From Corylus avellana (lineage: Eukaryota > Streptophyta > Magnoliopsida > Fagales > Betulaceae): a DNA stretch of 64,000 bases. Below, piece by piece: positions 49,871 through 62,500 of the stretch. The position numbers were made by a program, and so were the translations under genes. Positions within the stretch are counted from its first letter, which is position 1, and each line of letters starts with the position of its first letter. Under the pieces are notes generated by a model. The model ran no database searches and had not been told where the DNA came from. It worked only from the letters and a program-made list of their open reading frames with translations. The DNA lies in the NCBI RefSeq assembly GCF_901000735.1, contig NC_081544.1, forward strand, positions 27,398,095 to 27,462,094, given 5' to 3'.

Positions 49871-50372
49871 CTTTTCCCTATTTTGTATTTGCTTAGATAA
49901 TTGAAAAAAAAAAAAAAAGAAGAAGAAGAAGAAGAAGAAGAAGAAGATAAGATAAAAAAATAGACCATCTTATATATATGGGCCGTGATTTTAAGCACGC
50001 CAGGCTTTTTTTTTTTTTTTTCAATTTTTTAATATTAAAAAAAAAAAAAAATTTGCAGGCGTGCTGTTCTGTTTTACTTCACCATATATATATATATATA
50101 TATATATAAAGAAAATTCAGACAGAAACAAGTTGTTCCATTAAAACAATATCAACGATAGCCCCATAACGGAATTATCTTAAGTCTTCCCAATAAACTGT
50201 TTACAAGCCTTTGATGTAAGCTAGTTTTGTACTAATTTTGTCTCTTTCTGATTAAAGTCTATCGTAAATAATCATGAAAGGAATTGCCAGCACCGATATA
50301 TTGAGTGGTAATAATGGGGTTAGCCCATTTATTGCAATTGTGGAGGCAACATTTGATAAATTCCTGTTGTTT

Positions 50373-50417
<45 letters not shown>

Positions 50418-50487
50418 AGATTGTAGTGAACCTTGATGAACCTCTTAAATAGCTTGTACTGACCTGAACGTCTTAATGGGATATAGT

Positions 50488-51187
50488 CAGTGGCGGAACC
50501 AGACATTTCACATTANNNNNNNNNNNNNNNNNNNNAAATCGAAAAATCTATTTCGATTTAGATGCCTATGGGTTTTTTCATTCTGGATAACTAGACTCCA
50601 TAGATACATACATATAGGTTTACTAACTTTTGTTCAATTTTCTAGGCAACCAAACAGAAGATAATTAAATGAAAAAAAAAATACAAATAGAAAATATAAA
50701 TATGTGAGAATTAATAATCAGAGAGATCAAATCAAGACCTAATTTGGCAGCTGCATAATTGAGTTCGATCGTTCCCACCCCACGCCCAGTGCACCATACA
50801 ACCTCAAGAAACAGATAAAATAAATCGAAAAATTCAAAATTAAAACTAAGTAAAACAAATAAACTATAACAAAAATCTAACACAAAAGCAACTGAGAGTC
50901 AGATAGGAGGAGTTTTTTTTGCTTGGTGAAGATGATGGTGGCATCTAGACACGATATGAGAAAAGATCCTCAACCCCATTTTGCTTGACAACCTTATTGA
51001 AGATAGCAATGTAGAAATTGTGTTAAGAAGTAATGGTACTACTAGTAATATTGGGGGTGCCGTGTCTTGGGTAATAAGCAGGTAAAAAGAATTTTTTATT
51101 TTTTATTTTTTATTTTGGGGTGAGAAAAAAAAAATTTTAAAAAAATCTTTGGCACCCCCAAAGAGTGCTGTGGCTCTGCCACTAGAT
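50488..51187. mobile_element. possible TIR element spanning the assembly gap
   Basis: The left end agtggcggaaccag and the right end ctgtggctctgccact are imperfect inverted repeats, and the insert shows no coding. The 20-N gap lies close to the left end, so the true sequence and length are unknown. Confidence 0.4.
50516..50535. other. assembly gap (20 N)
   Basis: Twenty unspecified bases. The round number suggests a placeholder rather than the measured gap size. Confidence 0.95.
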
Positions 51188-51204
51188 ACAATCATATATA
51201 TATA

Positions 51205-51683
51205 TAGGGCCGGCTCAATGGCTAGGCCACTGAGGCGGTCGCCTAGGGCCCCCAGTTGGTAAGGTTCAAAATTTTTTTAATAAGGCCCAAAAAAAATTTT
51301 AATAAGGCCTAAAAAAATTTTAAATTTTATTTTAACTTAAGGCATAATTTTTTTTTTTTTTTTTTTTTAAATAAGGCCCAAAATTTTTTCCCATAAAAAT
51401 TAAAGGCTTTTAAAATAAGGCCCCAATATAATAAGTTCATTGTAAAATAAGACCAATTAACCCCAAAAAACAAGCATGCCACATCACTTTTTTTGAGCAA
51501 CTAGTTAAAAGTTAAATTTAAATGTCATAAAACAACAATGAGAATGAAAATAATAATAATATTATAAAAATATAATTATATTATTAAAATAAATATTATT
51601 TAATTAATATTTAAATTTTAAAAAAAATAAGGTTCAATTTCAAAATTTCGCCTAAAGCTCCCAAATACATTGAGTCGGCCCTA
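51205..51683. mobile_element. 479-bp MITE inserted in a TA run
   Basis: The ends tagggccggctcaatg (51205-51220) and cattgagtcggcccta (51668-51683) are 16-bp inverted repeats with one mismatch. TA repeats flank both sides. The interior is AT-rich with repeated ataaggccc/aaaaatttt motifs and no coding. A TA or TTA/TAA target would fit Tc1/mariner or PIF/Harbinger; this could not be resolved inside the TA run. Confidence 0.75.
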
Positions 51684-51694
51684 TATATATATAT

Positions 51695-51822
51695 ATTGTA
51701 ATCTATAAATTACTTTCTTCTGTACAAATTGCTCCATTGCTCCATCGCTTTCGATATATATATATATATATCGAAAGCGATGGAGCAATTTGTACAAAAG
51801 AAAGTAATTTATAGATTACAAT
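51695..51822. repeat. hairpin formed by an inverted copy of the unit start
   Basis: The left arm (attgtaatctataaattac ... atcgctttcga) is the reverse complement of the right arm (tcgaaagcgatggag ... gtaatttatagattacaat), centred on a TA palindrome near 51762. The left arm has 8 extra bases (attgctcc) and one mismatch. Confidence 0.88.
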
Positions 51823-53171
51823 GACTCGTGAATGCTAGACGTTTCTCATAGACACCACAGTCGGCAGGACCAATCTTTATTAATACGAGACTTGAAAGAA
51901 ATTGTACAAGCTAGATCGGGTACGCCTCATAAAGTGGTGGTTAGAGATTTTGTCTGGATTTGTATAGTTGTGTGTTCTGACGTTTACATTGGTATTGGTT
52001 TCTGCATTCTGCAGATTGTGGGTGTGTTCTGGTTTTTTTGTCTGCAGAACTTGTTGAGTGTTTGTAATTGTGAGCTTTCTGGTTACTAAAATTTACTCAT
52101 TCATCCAGAAACAGAGTATAGTTCCCTATTTTATGCATACGTTGTTTAATTGTATGCTTTACAAACATTATTTTTCAGTTGTTTGGTGCATGGATTTCTT
52201 TTTAACTGTTTAATCATTAAATTCTTATTTACAAACTCTTAATCCTTTTACCGTTTGGCTATCTTATACGTTGAAAAATCCTTTTACCGTGAGAAATTTT
52301 TTTTTTAAAAAAAAATCTTTGGCACCCCCAAAGAGTGCTGTGGCTCCGCCACTAGATACAGTCATATATATATATATATCAAAAGCGATGGAGCAATTTG
52401 TACAGAAGAAAGTAATTTATAGATTACAAATTACAATGACTCGTAAATGCTAGACGTTTCTCAAAGACACCACAGTCGGCAGGACCAATCTTTATTAATA
52501 CGAGACTTGAAAGAAATTGTACAAGCTAGATCGGGTACGCCTCATAAAGTGGTGGTTAGAGAATTTGTTTGGATTTGTGTAGTTGTGTGTTCTGACGTTT
52601 ACTGTTGGTATTGGTTTCTGCATTCTGCAGATTGTGGGTGTGTTCTGGTTTTTTTGCTGCAGAACTTGTTTAGTGTTTGTAATTGTGAGCTTTCTGGTTA
52701 CTAAAATTTAATCATTCATCCAGAAACAGAGTATAGTTCCCTATTTTATGCATATGTTGTATTAATTGTATGCTTTACAAACTTATTTTTCAGTTGTTTG
52801 GTGCATGGATTTCTTTTTAACCGTATAATCATTAAATTCTTATTACAAACTCTTAATCGTTTTACTGTTTGGCTATCTTATACGTTGAAGAAGAGACTTG
52901 GTCGTAGTCTTTATATATATATAATTTTTATGACCGTTTGTATTTATTAGAAAGAAAAACGTTCAGCTAGTTATATGCATTCTTACCATTGCTTGAAAAA
53001 CGTTTTTGACCTTTGGACAAGGTCTAAAGGCATTTGTTCATTAACAAGTTTTTATGGTTTTCTTCAAGCATTTTGACAGTTTGGTCATGAAGTCCTTCAA
53101 GACTTTGGAATTTTTGGATACTAAAAGAAGGAAAAAGTGAGATTCTTTTCCATATATTAAGCCAACCTTCT

Positions 53172-53216
<45 letters not shown>

Positions 53217-54186
53217 CTTCTATATATGTTTTCAATTCTGGAATTGTTCTTCTACAAGAAAAGATTTTGTTTGTTCTATTTTTCTTTGTTATTGGAAATG
53301 CGTTATCAACAAAGGTAAACGTTATAGTCTAATTCTAGAAGGATGCGTGTCAACATATCCGATTGCACTGAGTTATATACTCCGAAAACACGAATCAACC
53401 TTTAAGGACAACGCTTACGTGATTCTATAACATTGTGAGACATTTTCATATTTTACTTTTCATCTATTGTAATTTATTTATTTTATTGTTAATTTTAAGA
53501 TATATATTATTTTATTTCAATAAAAATTTTGTACACCATCCAAAATTATTTTCAACATTTAAGTCTTTTAACTCTATATTTGTCAAAGAGAATAGCAATA
53601 AACAAAAATAATTTTATTTTTATTTTTTTAAACAAAAATAAATTTGCCCACTAGGTCACACTGTTCTTTCTGAATTTCAGGACACTGAAAAAGATGCATG
53701 CAATCAAAGTAGGTTTAATGTGGCAACGTGTTCAAGTTGAACTTGTACTACTGTATTGAAACGGGGGCCAGGTGACAAAATTCTTGGATTTCTGGAGCTT
53801 AGCAAGGAGCCTAGGATTAATCTTTGAAGGATCCAATCCAACCCTTGAAAAGGAGCTGCTCAACCATGTGCTCATTGGAAGCCACTGTACCAAATAGGAC
53901 ACAGAGTATAGTATATACATTGATAGTAGGTTTGGTAGTCACAATAAGCTAATTTGGGGTTGACCAAAACAAGACCCTCTAAAATATTAAAGGCCTCATG
54001 GGCATGGATTTAGCTTCCAAATTTTGGGTCCTTTTTATTGGATATGAATTAATGAATCATAAGTTAAGGTAAAGTTGAAAGTAGTAAACAAAAGAAGGCG
54101 GCCATGCCACAAGCTTATCATTTGAGAAACCTCAAATCATTTTCAAATCCCAATCACATGCTGCTCTCATGGCAAAGACCCCTCGC

Positions 54187-54195
54187 TATTTAAAT
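54187..54195 (+). promoter_or_regulatory. candidate TATA box of YUCCA gene
   Basis: tatttaaat lies about 210 bp before the start codon and is followed by a pyrimidine-rich leader (ctctccatccctctttccct). This is a plausible plant core promoter; the start site would be near 54220. Confidence 0.45.
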
Positions 54196-54405
54196 CTCTC
54201 CATCCCTCTTTCCCTCTCCACACATAACTTCAAACAAATTGCATTTTATTCCCCTTCTCCACTCCTCCTTGTCGCATCTTATACCAGCTTTCCACATAGA
54301 TCAAGCTTTTTCCTTCATTTTGTAAACCACTTTGCCCACCATTAACTTTTTCATCATCAACCATCTCTCCGATCGATCGACATAGATTGCATATATACTG
54401 CATAT

Positions 54406-56319
54406 ATGATGCCTAACAGTACTTGTCGCGTTAACATGTCACCAATGGTCCAGGCTTCTGATCACGACGACTTTTTTGCTCGTCGACGAATATGGGTCAA
54501 CGGGCCGGTCATAGTCGGGGCCGGCCCATCCGGTTTAGCCGTTGCTGCTTGCCTTAAAAAACAAGGCGTGCCGTTCATTATTCTTGAACGAGCCAACTGC
54601 ATTGCCTCTCTGTGGCAAAACCGCACGTACCATCGCCTCAAGCTTCATCTCCCCAAACAATTTTGTCAACTACCCAACTTTCCATTCCCGGAGGAGTTCC
54701 CGGAATATCCCACAAAATATCAGTTTATCGAATACCTTGAATCCTACGCTAAACACTTCCACATAAGCCCAAATTTCAATGAAACAGTACAGTCTGCTAA
54801 GTATGAACAAACTTTTGGTTTGTGGAGGGTCCAAACCACTAGAGAAAGCAGTTCAAACGATCCTGGCGATCAAGTTGAGTACATTTGCCGGTGGCTCGTG
54901 GTGGCCACCGGTGAGAATGCCGAGAAAGTGGTGCCAGAGTTTGAAGGCTTGAAAGAGTTTGGTGGCGACGTCATGCATGCTTGTGACTACAAATCCGGCG
55001 AGAGTTATGGTGGGAAGCGTGTATTAGTTGTTGGTTGTGGGAATTCAGGCATGGAGGTCTCCCTTGATCTTTGCAACTACAATGCAGAACCGTCAATGGT
55101 TGCTCGAGGGCCGGTAAGTAAAAGAAATTCCCTTCAATATTGAATGTTCTATTTTTTTACTGTCAAATTATAATTGGGTTAATTTTATTTTGGCCCACAG
55201 CTTCATGTATTGCCAAGGGAAGTTCTTGGAAAATCAACTTTTGAAGTAGCAGTTTCCTTAATGAAATGGCAGCTGCCACTTTGGCTTGTCGACAAGATAT
55301 TGCTGATTATTGCGCGGTTGATTCTTGGAAATGTTGAAAAATATGGTCTGAGAAGGCCATCGATAGGTCCTTTACAGCTCAAGAACACCGCAGGAAAGAC
55401 CCCTGTGCTGGACATTGGTGCATTACAGAAAATTAGATCTGGTGAGATCAAGGTGGTCCGTGGAATCAAAAGGTTCTACCCCGGCGGAGTTGAACTTCCT
55501 AATGGAGAGCATTTGAAGATTGATTCTGTTATTCTGGCAACTGGGTATCGCAGCAATGTTCCTTCATGGTTAAAGGTGAGGGATATATTTGTCTCTATGA
55601 AGTTCTCCAGTTTGAATCCATGTGACAGTTATGGAAGTTGGACTATTTTTTATTTCTTTTTTCAGCTGCTGAAGTTTGGTTTATGTTAGATATATTGTTT
55701 TATCCTTTTTTTTTTTTTTTAATACAAGATTTCATAACCTTTCCCTCAAAGATTTGTAGTGGTGATCTGCTTGATAGTTTTGTTTGGTTGCTTCATTGTC
55801 TAATTTATGAGCAGAATTTAATTGTTTCTCTCTCTCTCTCTCTCCCTCTCCTTTTCCTTTTGCTGATTTGGACATATTTGTCCTATAATTTTTAATTACT
55901 TCTATTTTTGGGCTGCCTGAAAGGCTGATAGGTTGTTTAATGGTTTGGCTTGTACCATGTGTCCCTATACAGGGAAAAAAAAAAAAAAAATTAGAATGTC
56001 TTCCCTATGTATTCCAATAATTGGAGTCGTATTTTCTGGAGAGCAATCTCAGTGGACTAATGTTGTTCTGAATGTTTGTATTGTACAGGAAAATGAGTTC
56101 TTTTCCAAAGATGGGATTCCAAAAAATCCGTTTCCAAATGGGTGGAAAGGCAAGGCAGGGCTCTATGCAGTTGGGTTCACAAGGAAAGGCCTCTCTGGTG
56201 CATCTTTGGATGCCATTAGTGTAGCACATGACATTGCCAAGAGCTGGAAAGAAGAAACAAAGCAAAAAAGGAAATCTATTAATGGGACTCTCCATAGGAG
56301 ATGCATTTCACATTTCTGA
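54406..56319 (+). CDS. YUC3-like: YUCCA flavin-containing monooxygenase (YUC3/5/7-like)
   Basis: Three exons, 54406-55113, 55201-55575 and 56089-56319, give 437 aa. YUCCA enzymes convert indole-3-pyruvate to indole-3-acetic acid with FAD, NADPH and O2, the last step of the main auxin synthesis route. Visible motifs: FAD-binding [11 protein letters not shown] (GAGPSG at 38-43), SLWQNRTY and [11 protein letters not shown], the FMO-identifying [11 protein letters not shown] (185-195), NADPH-binding GCGNSG (210-215), [12 protein letters not shown], and the C-terminal [12 protein letters not shown] (349-360) and [12 protein letters not shown]. The end HRRCISHF and the region around it closely resemble Arabidopsis YUC3 (from memory). 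The first of two adjacent ATGs is used; the second is equally possible. One oddity: the residues at the exon 1/2 join read ARGPLHVLPR, where the family usually has RSSVHVLPR or RSAVHVLPR. Lies 11 kb after the myosin gene on the same strand. Confidence 0.94.
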
Positions 56320-59300
56320 AGGCTTGGACTAATTACTAATAACAGTGATTTTTGGGCAGTTCTGTCTCTTTTTGGTTTGGAAACTGATCTGTAGTACTGA
56401 GATCCGTTTGTGTAGAGAATAATTTAGAACACAAGAGAAGGAACACATGGCACAGAAATGTCAGCCCTTTCCTAAAGAAATCCCAAAATGTGAAAATAAT
56501 TGGGGTTTTTTTTTTGTTTGTAAAAGGAAGAATGAGGCTCATTGTATCACAGTTTAATAGTCGTAGTCAAATGGGATGTTTATATTCTATATATTAGGCC
56601 TTTATTCAGTTTCTTTGTAGGTCTATTCTCTTCTTTATTTAGTCCAGATTTTCTCTATAAATAACGACCATTGTAATACAGTTTATAACATCTCAATACA
56701 TCTTGTTTCAATAGTCAAGATGTAACCCTAACGTCTTCATCAAGTCTCCTTCTTACTCTTAACATATCTCATTATATATTTCTACATGGGAAATCCCCTC
56801 TCTGTCCACGTAGTCATTAATCCACCTGATGAGTTGTCTCTCTAAATGTGGTCCACTGTAGCAACATGACACATCTCTTCCAAACTTCAAAATGCATACA
56901 TAGGAAATACATTACAGACTATTGACACCATTGTGCCCTGCTCATGGCAAGAGTCCAGTAAGAGCAGAGAAGATATCTTATCTTGAACCGTCCAAGCCAA
57001 CAGAACAGATCCCAAAATATTGGCGCAAAAAGAAAAATACTGGAAAAAGTATAAACAACGTAAACGTTTTTGCCCTGCGCGTGTGTGCCATGTGAACCCA
57101 GCCAGTCATGGCCAAATGTTATTACAATTGACTGCATTAGCTTATCATAATCCCAAAGTTTCTGACACAACCTCTTGAGATCCTTCCATTCTCAAATTCC
57201 TCTCTTTTAGGGGTCAAAGTATACCAACGTTTGTTTCATTGAAAAAGTTCAATTCTCCAATGCCAAATGGACTAATTATATTCCAACACAGCATTTGAAA
57301 ACAGCTTCATTTGTTGAACCTGAGAGTCATATGGGAAATTGTGAATTGGGTGTTCCAAGAAGCCTAAATTTTCTGTCACAACCTGCTAAAAGAACAATTT
57401 TTTGGAAGATATGCAGTAGAGATGACTTGCATTTGAAGAAAAGTGTGCGACTGTCTGTCATGCTAGTATATAACCAAATCCCTCTCTCCCATCCAAACAT
57501 ATGCAGCTAGCCTTTGGAACCTTTTTTTTTTTAACGATATTTATTTCCTCTGCCAATCATATTTGGCAGGAAATAGTTCTCCATATTCTACAAAGTATGA
57601 CAGACTTTTGTCCTTTACAAAAATGAAATTTAGAAGTGAAAGACAACCCACATGAGAACCCACTCCTTTCATTCAAACATGCAAAAAAGCTCTAACTCGA
57701 TGGTCCATATAAAATAATTGAACAAAATGAAGAAAAAGTTAATGGAATCTCAAATCTGTATCAGTCCTACATAAGTATTATATTCTGCGGCTCTGTTTCC
57801 TTCAATGTGTCTTAAATCTGAAGCAAAGAAGCAAAGATTGACTGATTGAATTTTGTACCACGTCCAGACTGCAACATGAATTCTACAACTGCACCTTTGT
57901 CAATGCCCACTAGAAGTGCTAATATTCTCATAAAATCCTGCAACCTCTAACTTAGACAATATCACTGTTACAAAGAGAAGGAAACACATGGGGTGGCCGC
58001 CACCCACATCTTTTCCTTACTCCTCATGACCAAAAGCCCATTCCCTCATTCATTCCTCAACTGCTCACTAAGGTTAGAATGTTACCTTTATATCCAATTG
58101 GTTTGCCTGCACCCGCGCTCACACAAATATATACACATGCGTATACATACATGTGTATGTATGTATGCGCATGCATTGATATCCCTGATGGTGCGGATTA
58201 GATTTGTTTGAGGGAGTCGTGTAAGCATGTCATGTTAAGCTCCATATTGGATGTATTGGTTGATCCTAACTATACAAACTATTATGGGCCATCATGTACA
58301 TGTGCCTAGCTAGTCGTTTCTCAGGTCAAGATAAACAGTACTAGTAAAACAAATTAGATATGACATTAGGGATTTGATTTGAGTAAAGGAAATTGTTAAT
58401 ACCTCTTTGAATGTGAAAAAAAAAAAAAAAAAATTCAAACCCCAATTTCAAGTATGCAAAAAAATTAAAGTATGCAATTTGTTAATTTCTTTTTTAGAGA
58501 TATTTCACTTACCTTTCCTAAACTATTAAGCATCTTCCAACCCCCTTCAACTACCCTATTCTATTAAGATTTTCCGTTAAATTCTATTGGAGGAAACAAA
58601 AATGACCAAAATACCCCTTTATAAATAAAAAATTCAAAAAAAGTGAAAAGAAAAAAAAAGAAAAAAAGAAAAGGAAAATGTGGTTGTGGCCCTGTGGGTC
58701 GTCCTTTTTTATTTTTCTGACTTTTTTACTTTTTTGTTTTGATTATTATGTTTTTTTAAACTATGGGCATGGTTGTATTTTTATAAATTTTATGGGGTAG
58801 AGCGAACATTTTGCATGCTAGCCTTTTAAGTAAACCAAAAGATTAAACAGTGGGGAGTGATTGAAAGGGGTTAAAAGATCAAAACTCTACTTGGCAAATT
58901 TTTAAAGCTTAGGGAGGACATTGAGAAATCCCTTGCAGTTTAGAGGGGAGGGGAGGGGATAAGTGAAGTTTCCCCCTTTTTAGAATTTTTTTTTTTTAAT
59001 GAAAAACTTCTTGTGGGGTTTTGTAAGGATTAAAAATATAAAAAGATTTTCATTCCCAAGGCTTGGGATTCCATCCACACTCAGAGAAATAGGCAATCTT
59101 AGAATCAGGAAAAATGTATATTAATAAAGCCCTCATTGTAAAGTAAGGCCCATATATTAAAAGATTTTTTTTTTTTTCCTGATAATTACCTGTCTCGTCA
59201 CTTCAGGTGAACTTTCTATTCTAATTTGGCCCATATGTGAAAATGATGGATTTGACCAAGCTAATTTCAGACACAAAATCAATGAAGATTGATGATCAAT

Positions 59301-59502
59301 GCTTCTGGTCCTCGCAAATTGCACTTTTATGTAACAAATAACACTAACAATAACTAGCTCTGATGTTTTCGACCAAGTTTCCAAGAGAACATTGCCCACA
59401 ATTCATAACCATACATGGCACTAGGCCCTTTTTTACAGAATGGAAAAAAGATGATTTCCCATGCATGAAGCACCCTGCTTTCATCTTCACCGTCCAATAC
59501 AT
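56320..59502. other. spacer between convergent YUCCA and HCAR genes
   Basis: No further gene was seen. The YUCCA 3' UTR probably takes the first few hundred bases and the HCAR 3' UTR the last few hundred. A long-TIR foldback element lies at 58504-58975. Short frames elsewhere have no supporting features. Confidence 0.55.
58504..58975. mobile_element. long-TIR foldback element
   Basis: The left end ttcacttacctttcctaaac and the right end (complement of gggggaaacttcacttatcc) are inverted copies, with matching inner blocks such as aaccccc/ggggtt. The centre holds gtggttgtggccctgtgggt. It resembles the copy at 37528-38123. Non-coding. Confidence 0.6.
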
Positions 59503-62500
59503 TCACTTGTTGGACAACATCTGTTTGATTTCACCATTTTGGTTGTACATTCCCACGATCTTCTTTGCGGAAGAAGGCATGTGCCTATCAGCTCTGCATG
59601 TATTCAAAGGTTCAAACATAATATTAATATACGATGCAGTATGCTGTACTATAAGCTCATTGTTCATTATAATTTACCTTTCTTTTCCCCATGTGCGGTT
59701 TACATGTAAATAGTTCCGGATGGTATGGTAATCAAGTGAGTAACGTGCAAATTCCAGGCCCTTGGGGCCAATCTGAACCAAAAGAACAAAGTAAGAATAG
59801 GGATTTTTATATAGATACGTTTCTTAGCAAATGCGCCCCAAAGAAAAAAACTTCACCAAGTTTAGGATAAAAGCTATAAAATTTCCAATAAACTTTGGCG
59901 CCGGCTTAGAAGGACCTCTCCCTGAGAAAAAGAAGAGAGATATTAGCTCAATAAAGTATTAGCACGTGGCACATTTCACTCAGGAACTTAATCAGCTCCA
60001 TTCTTATCTACAGAGAGAAAAGGAAAAACTTAGTTGAGGTATGTTGCAGACATTTGATTTCCTTTATGTGCAGTTTTTTTATCCAAAAGGTGGAGAAAAC
60101 AATATTTACAACCATTAACATAATACACCAATTCAGCATTAACATTATGCTGAATTGGGCCCCAGAGTTGAGTTTAAATGTGATGCCAGAAAGAGACAGT
60201 GGAACAGTTTCTAGATAAATGAAATGTGCATTTGTTCGGAACAGAGTCCAAAATTATTATCATTCTAGCACTAAGTCCATCCCTGCACCTCCAAACACGT
60301 GTAACATGCCCAGTTAGGGAGCTTATACCACTGAGGTTGAAGTGCTACAGATTCCAATAAAAGTATTAACAAAGATGATGCAACACATACCTAACTTAGC
60401 ATTATCATCTGCCTTAACAGTCTCCGTAACAAATGGTCGCCGGTCACCCTGAAGTAGTCTATTTATGTTAGTAAAATTATCTATTCTCCAATGAATTTAA
60501 ATTCAACCAGAAAGGCAAAGGGTTATACGCTACTAGTTGTAGGAGTAATTTCCAGAAGGTTTTCCACCAGACTGAGCATTTCCCTTCCACGTTCATTTCT
60601 GTCATTTGAATTTTACAAAGATATAAAACTTAGCTTGTCATAGAGATGATGATATAGTAGCATCATTGTGCATGCGGGCACGAGTACACACACTGAGATG
60701 GAGACAGAGATAGAAGAGGAGAGAATCTCGGCAAGGATATTACCTTACTGTAACATACTGTGGATGCTGTGTCATGCTGAGTTCAGAATATTTTGGCACA
60801 CCCATGTATCCAACCACCAGATCCTACAGTTGGAAAGACTACATTATACTACCAATGAAGTACAGAAATTCTTTTTTGCGGCCGCAGGATAAAAGTTCAG
60901 ATCCAAGGTGGATTCTAAGTACATGCATGTAACTATGACTCTTGAGACAGGCTGGCAAATTTAATTAATTATCACAAGGTTATAAGGCATCTAAAGAATA
61001 TTGCTGTGTTAGTTGAGTGTGGAAAAGTAACAGTTAACATCATTATATACTCAACAGAACGGAGGTGAAGGCATTGACAAATGTGGAATTGTGTAAAACA
61101 CAAATAAAACAATAAAGGGTAGGAAGACCTTATTGAGTTGAATTCATTATCATCAGAATTTCGAGTGTATAACCATGAACTATGATTTGCTTTTTTATGT
61201 GTAGAAGATCGTGGGAATGTACAACCAAATGGTGGATCATCCAACATTCTCCAATTGGTCTCACACTATCACCAACATCCATTTATTTTATTGTTCAAGC
61301 AAGCAAGGTTTTCAGAATTCTCCTAAATAAAATTTGAGATCTATTTATGATTTCAAACACCATAATTTGATTTAAGAGACTTCGGCGAAAAATGGATACT
61401 GAACTAGGCTTTATAATAGGACTTGAAACATCAACAATACAACCCTGAGGCTATAGCAATAGACCATTGTCTTTATTGAAGCCGGTAAAATGTCTAAAAC
61501 TCTCTCACATTGCTCTAATCTAGCAAAGAGCAAGTACGACGAACATGAAGCATAATAGGAGATGGATAAATTCTTAACTTTATGGACCACTTAGTTAGTA
61601 GCATTCTAAAATTACAAGAGATAATGCATCTTGAGATGGAATACTTGTTAAGAAGAGTAACAAAACTCACCGCTAAGGCATTGGTGTAGTCAAAACAACT
61701 GCAGACACAACAACATTTGACTAGTAAGAATAATCTTTAATGGTGAAATAAACATGTATTTGATAAGTAAACATAACTGTAATAATTGTAAGATGTAAAA
61801 TACATCTTAGAAATATAAAATTGATTGGCCGAAACAATTTCTGGAGAGTTCACAAGATTAACAATTGCAACACCTGGTGTACCACAGGTTTAAGGCAATA
61901 ATATACTTGCCTGAAAGCATCCAAGTTTACTAAGGCACTACCTAGATATGTTATGTCGGGGATTGATTATTCACTGTCATTGTTTTCGTTTATTATTCCA
62001 TTTATCTTTTTACCATAAGAAAACGGAGTAAATAACTAAATTTGCCATTAGGAATTGCAGGGTAGGCTTGTTTTGAGTAGACATTCATCATGAATCAGTT
62101 AAGAAAGTGATCTTGCCTGGACACTAGCTGCTTAACACTTTCTAACTCAATTCAACCTTCACAAAAATAACAATGAAAAGATTTATATACATTTTCAAAG
62201 AAATGATTTCCATGGTTCTCCAGAAATCACATTTTATTTATTTATTAGTTTCTCTATTTACTTATTTTTTGCATTGGACTCTGACTATTACTTTCAAGGA
62301 ATGCTAAATAATACAGAAACAAAGAAAAGGAATTTACCTATAGCATGAAGGAGCAATAACATCAACCAAATCATTTGCTGGTAGAGAGAAATAAGGAACC
62401 TGCTTTAGTTAAAATTTGAAACTGGGTGAAGCAGCATGGTTGTGATACGTCAGGCCAAATAGGAAATACAGGGACTGCTTTACCTCTTCAATATGACCAT

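Larger units (their letters stand above)
51122..52889 (+). repeat. two-copy duplicated unit
   Basis: Unit 1 (about 51122-52277) and unit 2 (about 52290-52889) share ggcacccccaaagagtgctg, a TA run, then about 510 bp from aagcgatggagcaatttgta to ctatcttatacgttgaa. Unit 1 also contains the MITE 51205-51683 and an inverted stub (51695-51755), both absent from unit 2. Each unit holds a frame (51832-52089 and 52447-52704) whose first 40 or so residues are conserved, including SLLIRDLKEIVQARSGTPHK; I do not recognise it and no intact gene is evident. Confidence 0.8.
44014..54180. other. 10-kb gene-poor spacer
   Basis: No gene was found between the myosin and YUCCA genes. It contains AC/TA microsatellites (46230-46290, 46540-46560, 46770-46815, 50086-50107, 50370-50415, 53175-53213), an (AAG)n run near 49919-49948, MITEs at 48.4-48.9 kb, a partial foldback element near 49.6-49.87 kb, a duplicated 31-bp stretch at 49277-49353, the assembly gap and the duplicated unit at 51.1-52.9 kb. 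Confidence 0.6.

Noticed and set aside
54542..54766. 74-codon frame inside the YUCCA gene
   Set aside because: Out-of-frame shadow of YUCCA exon 1.
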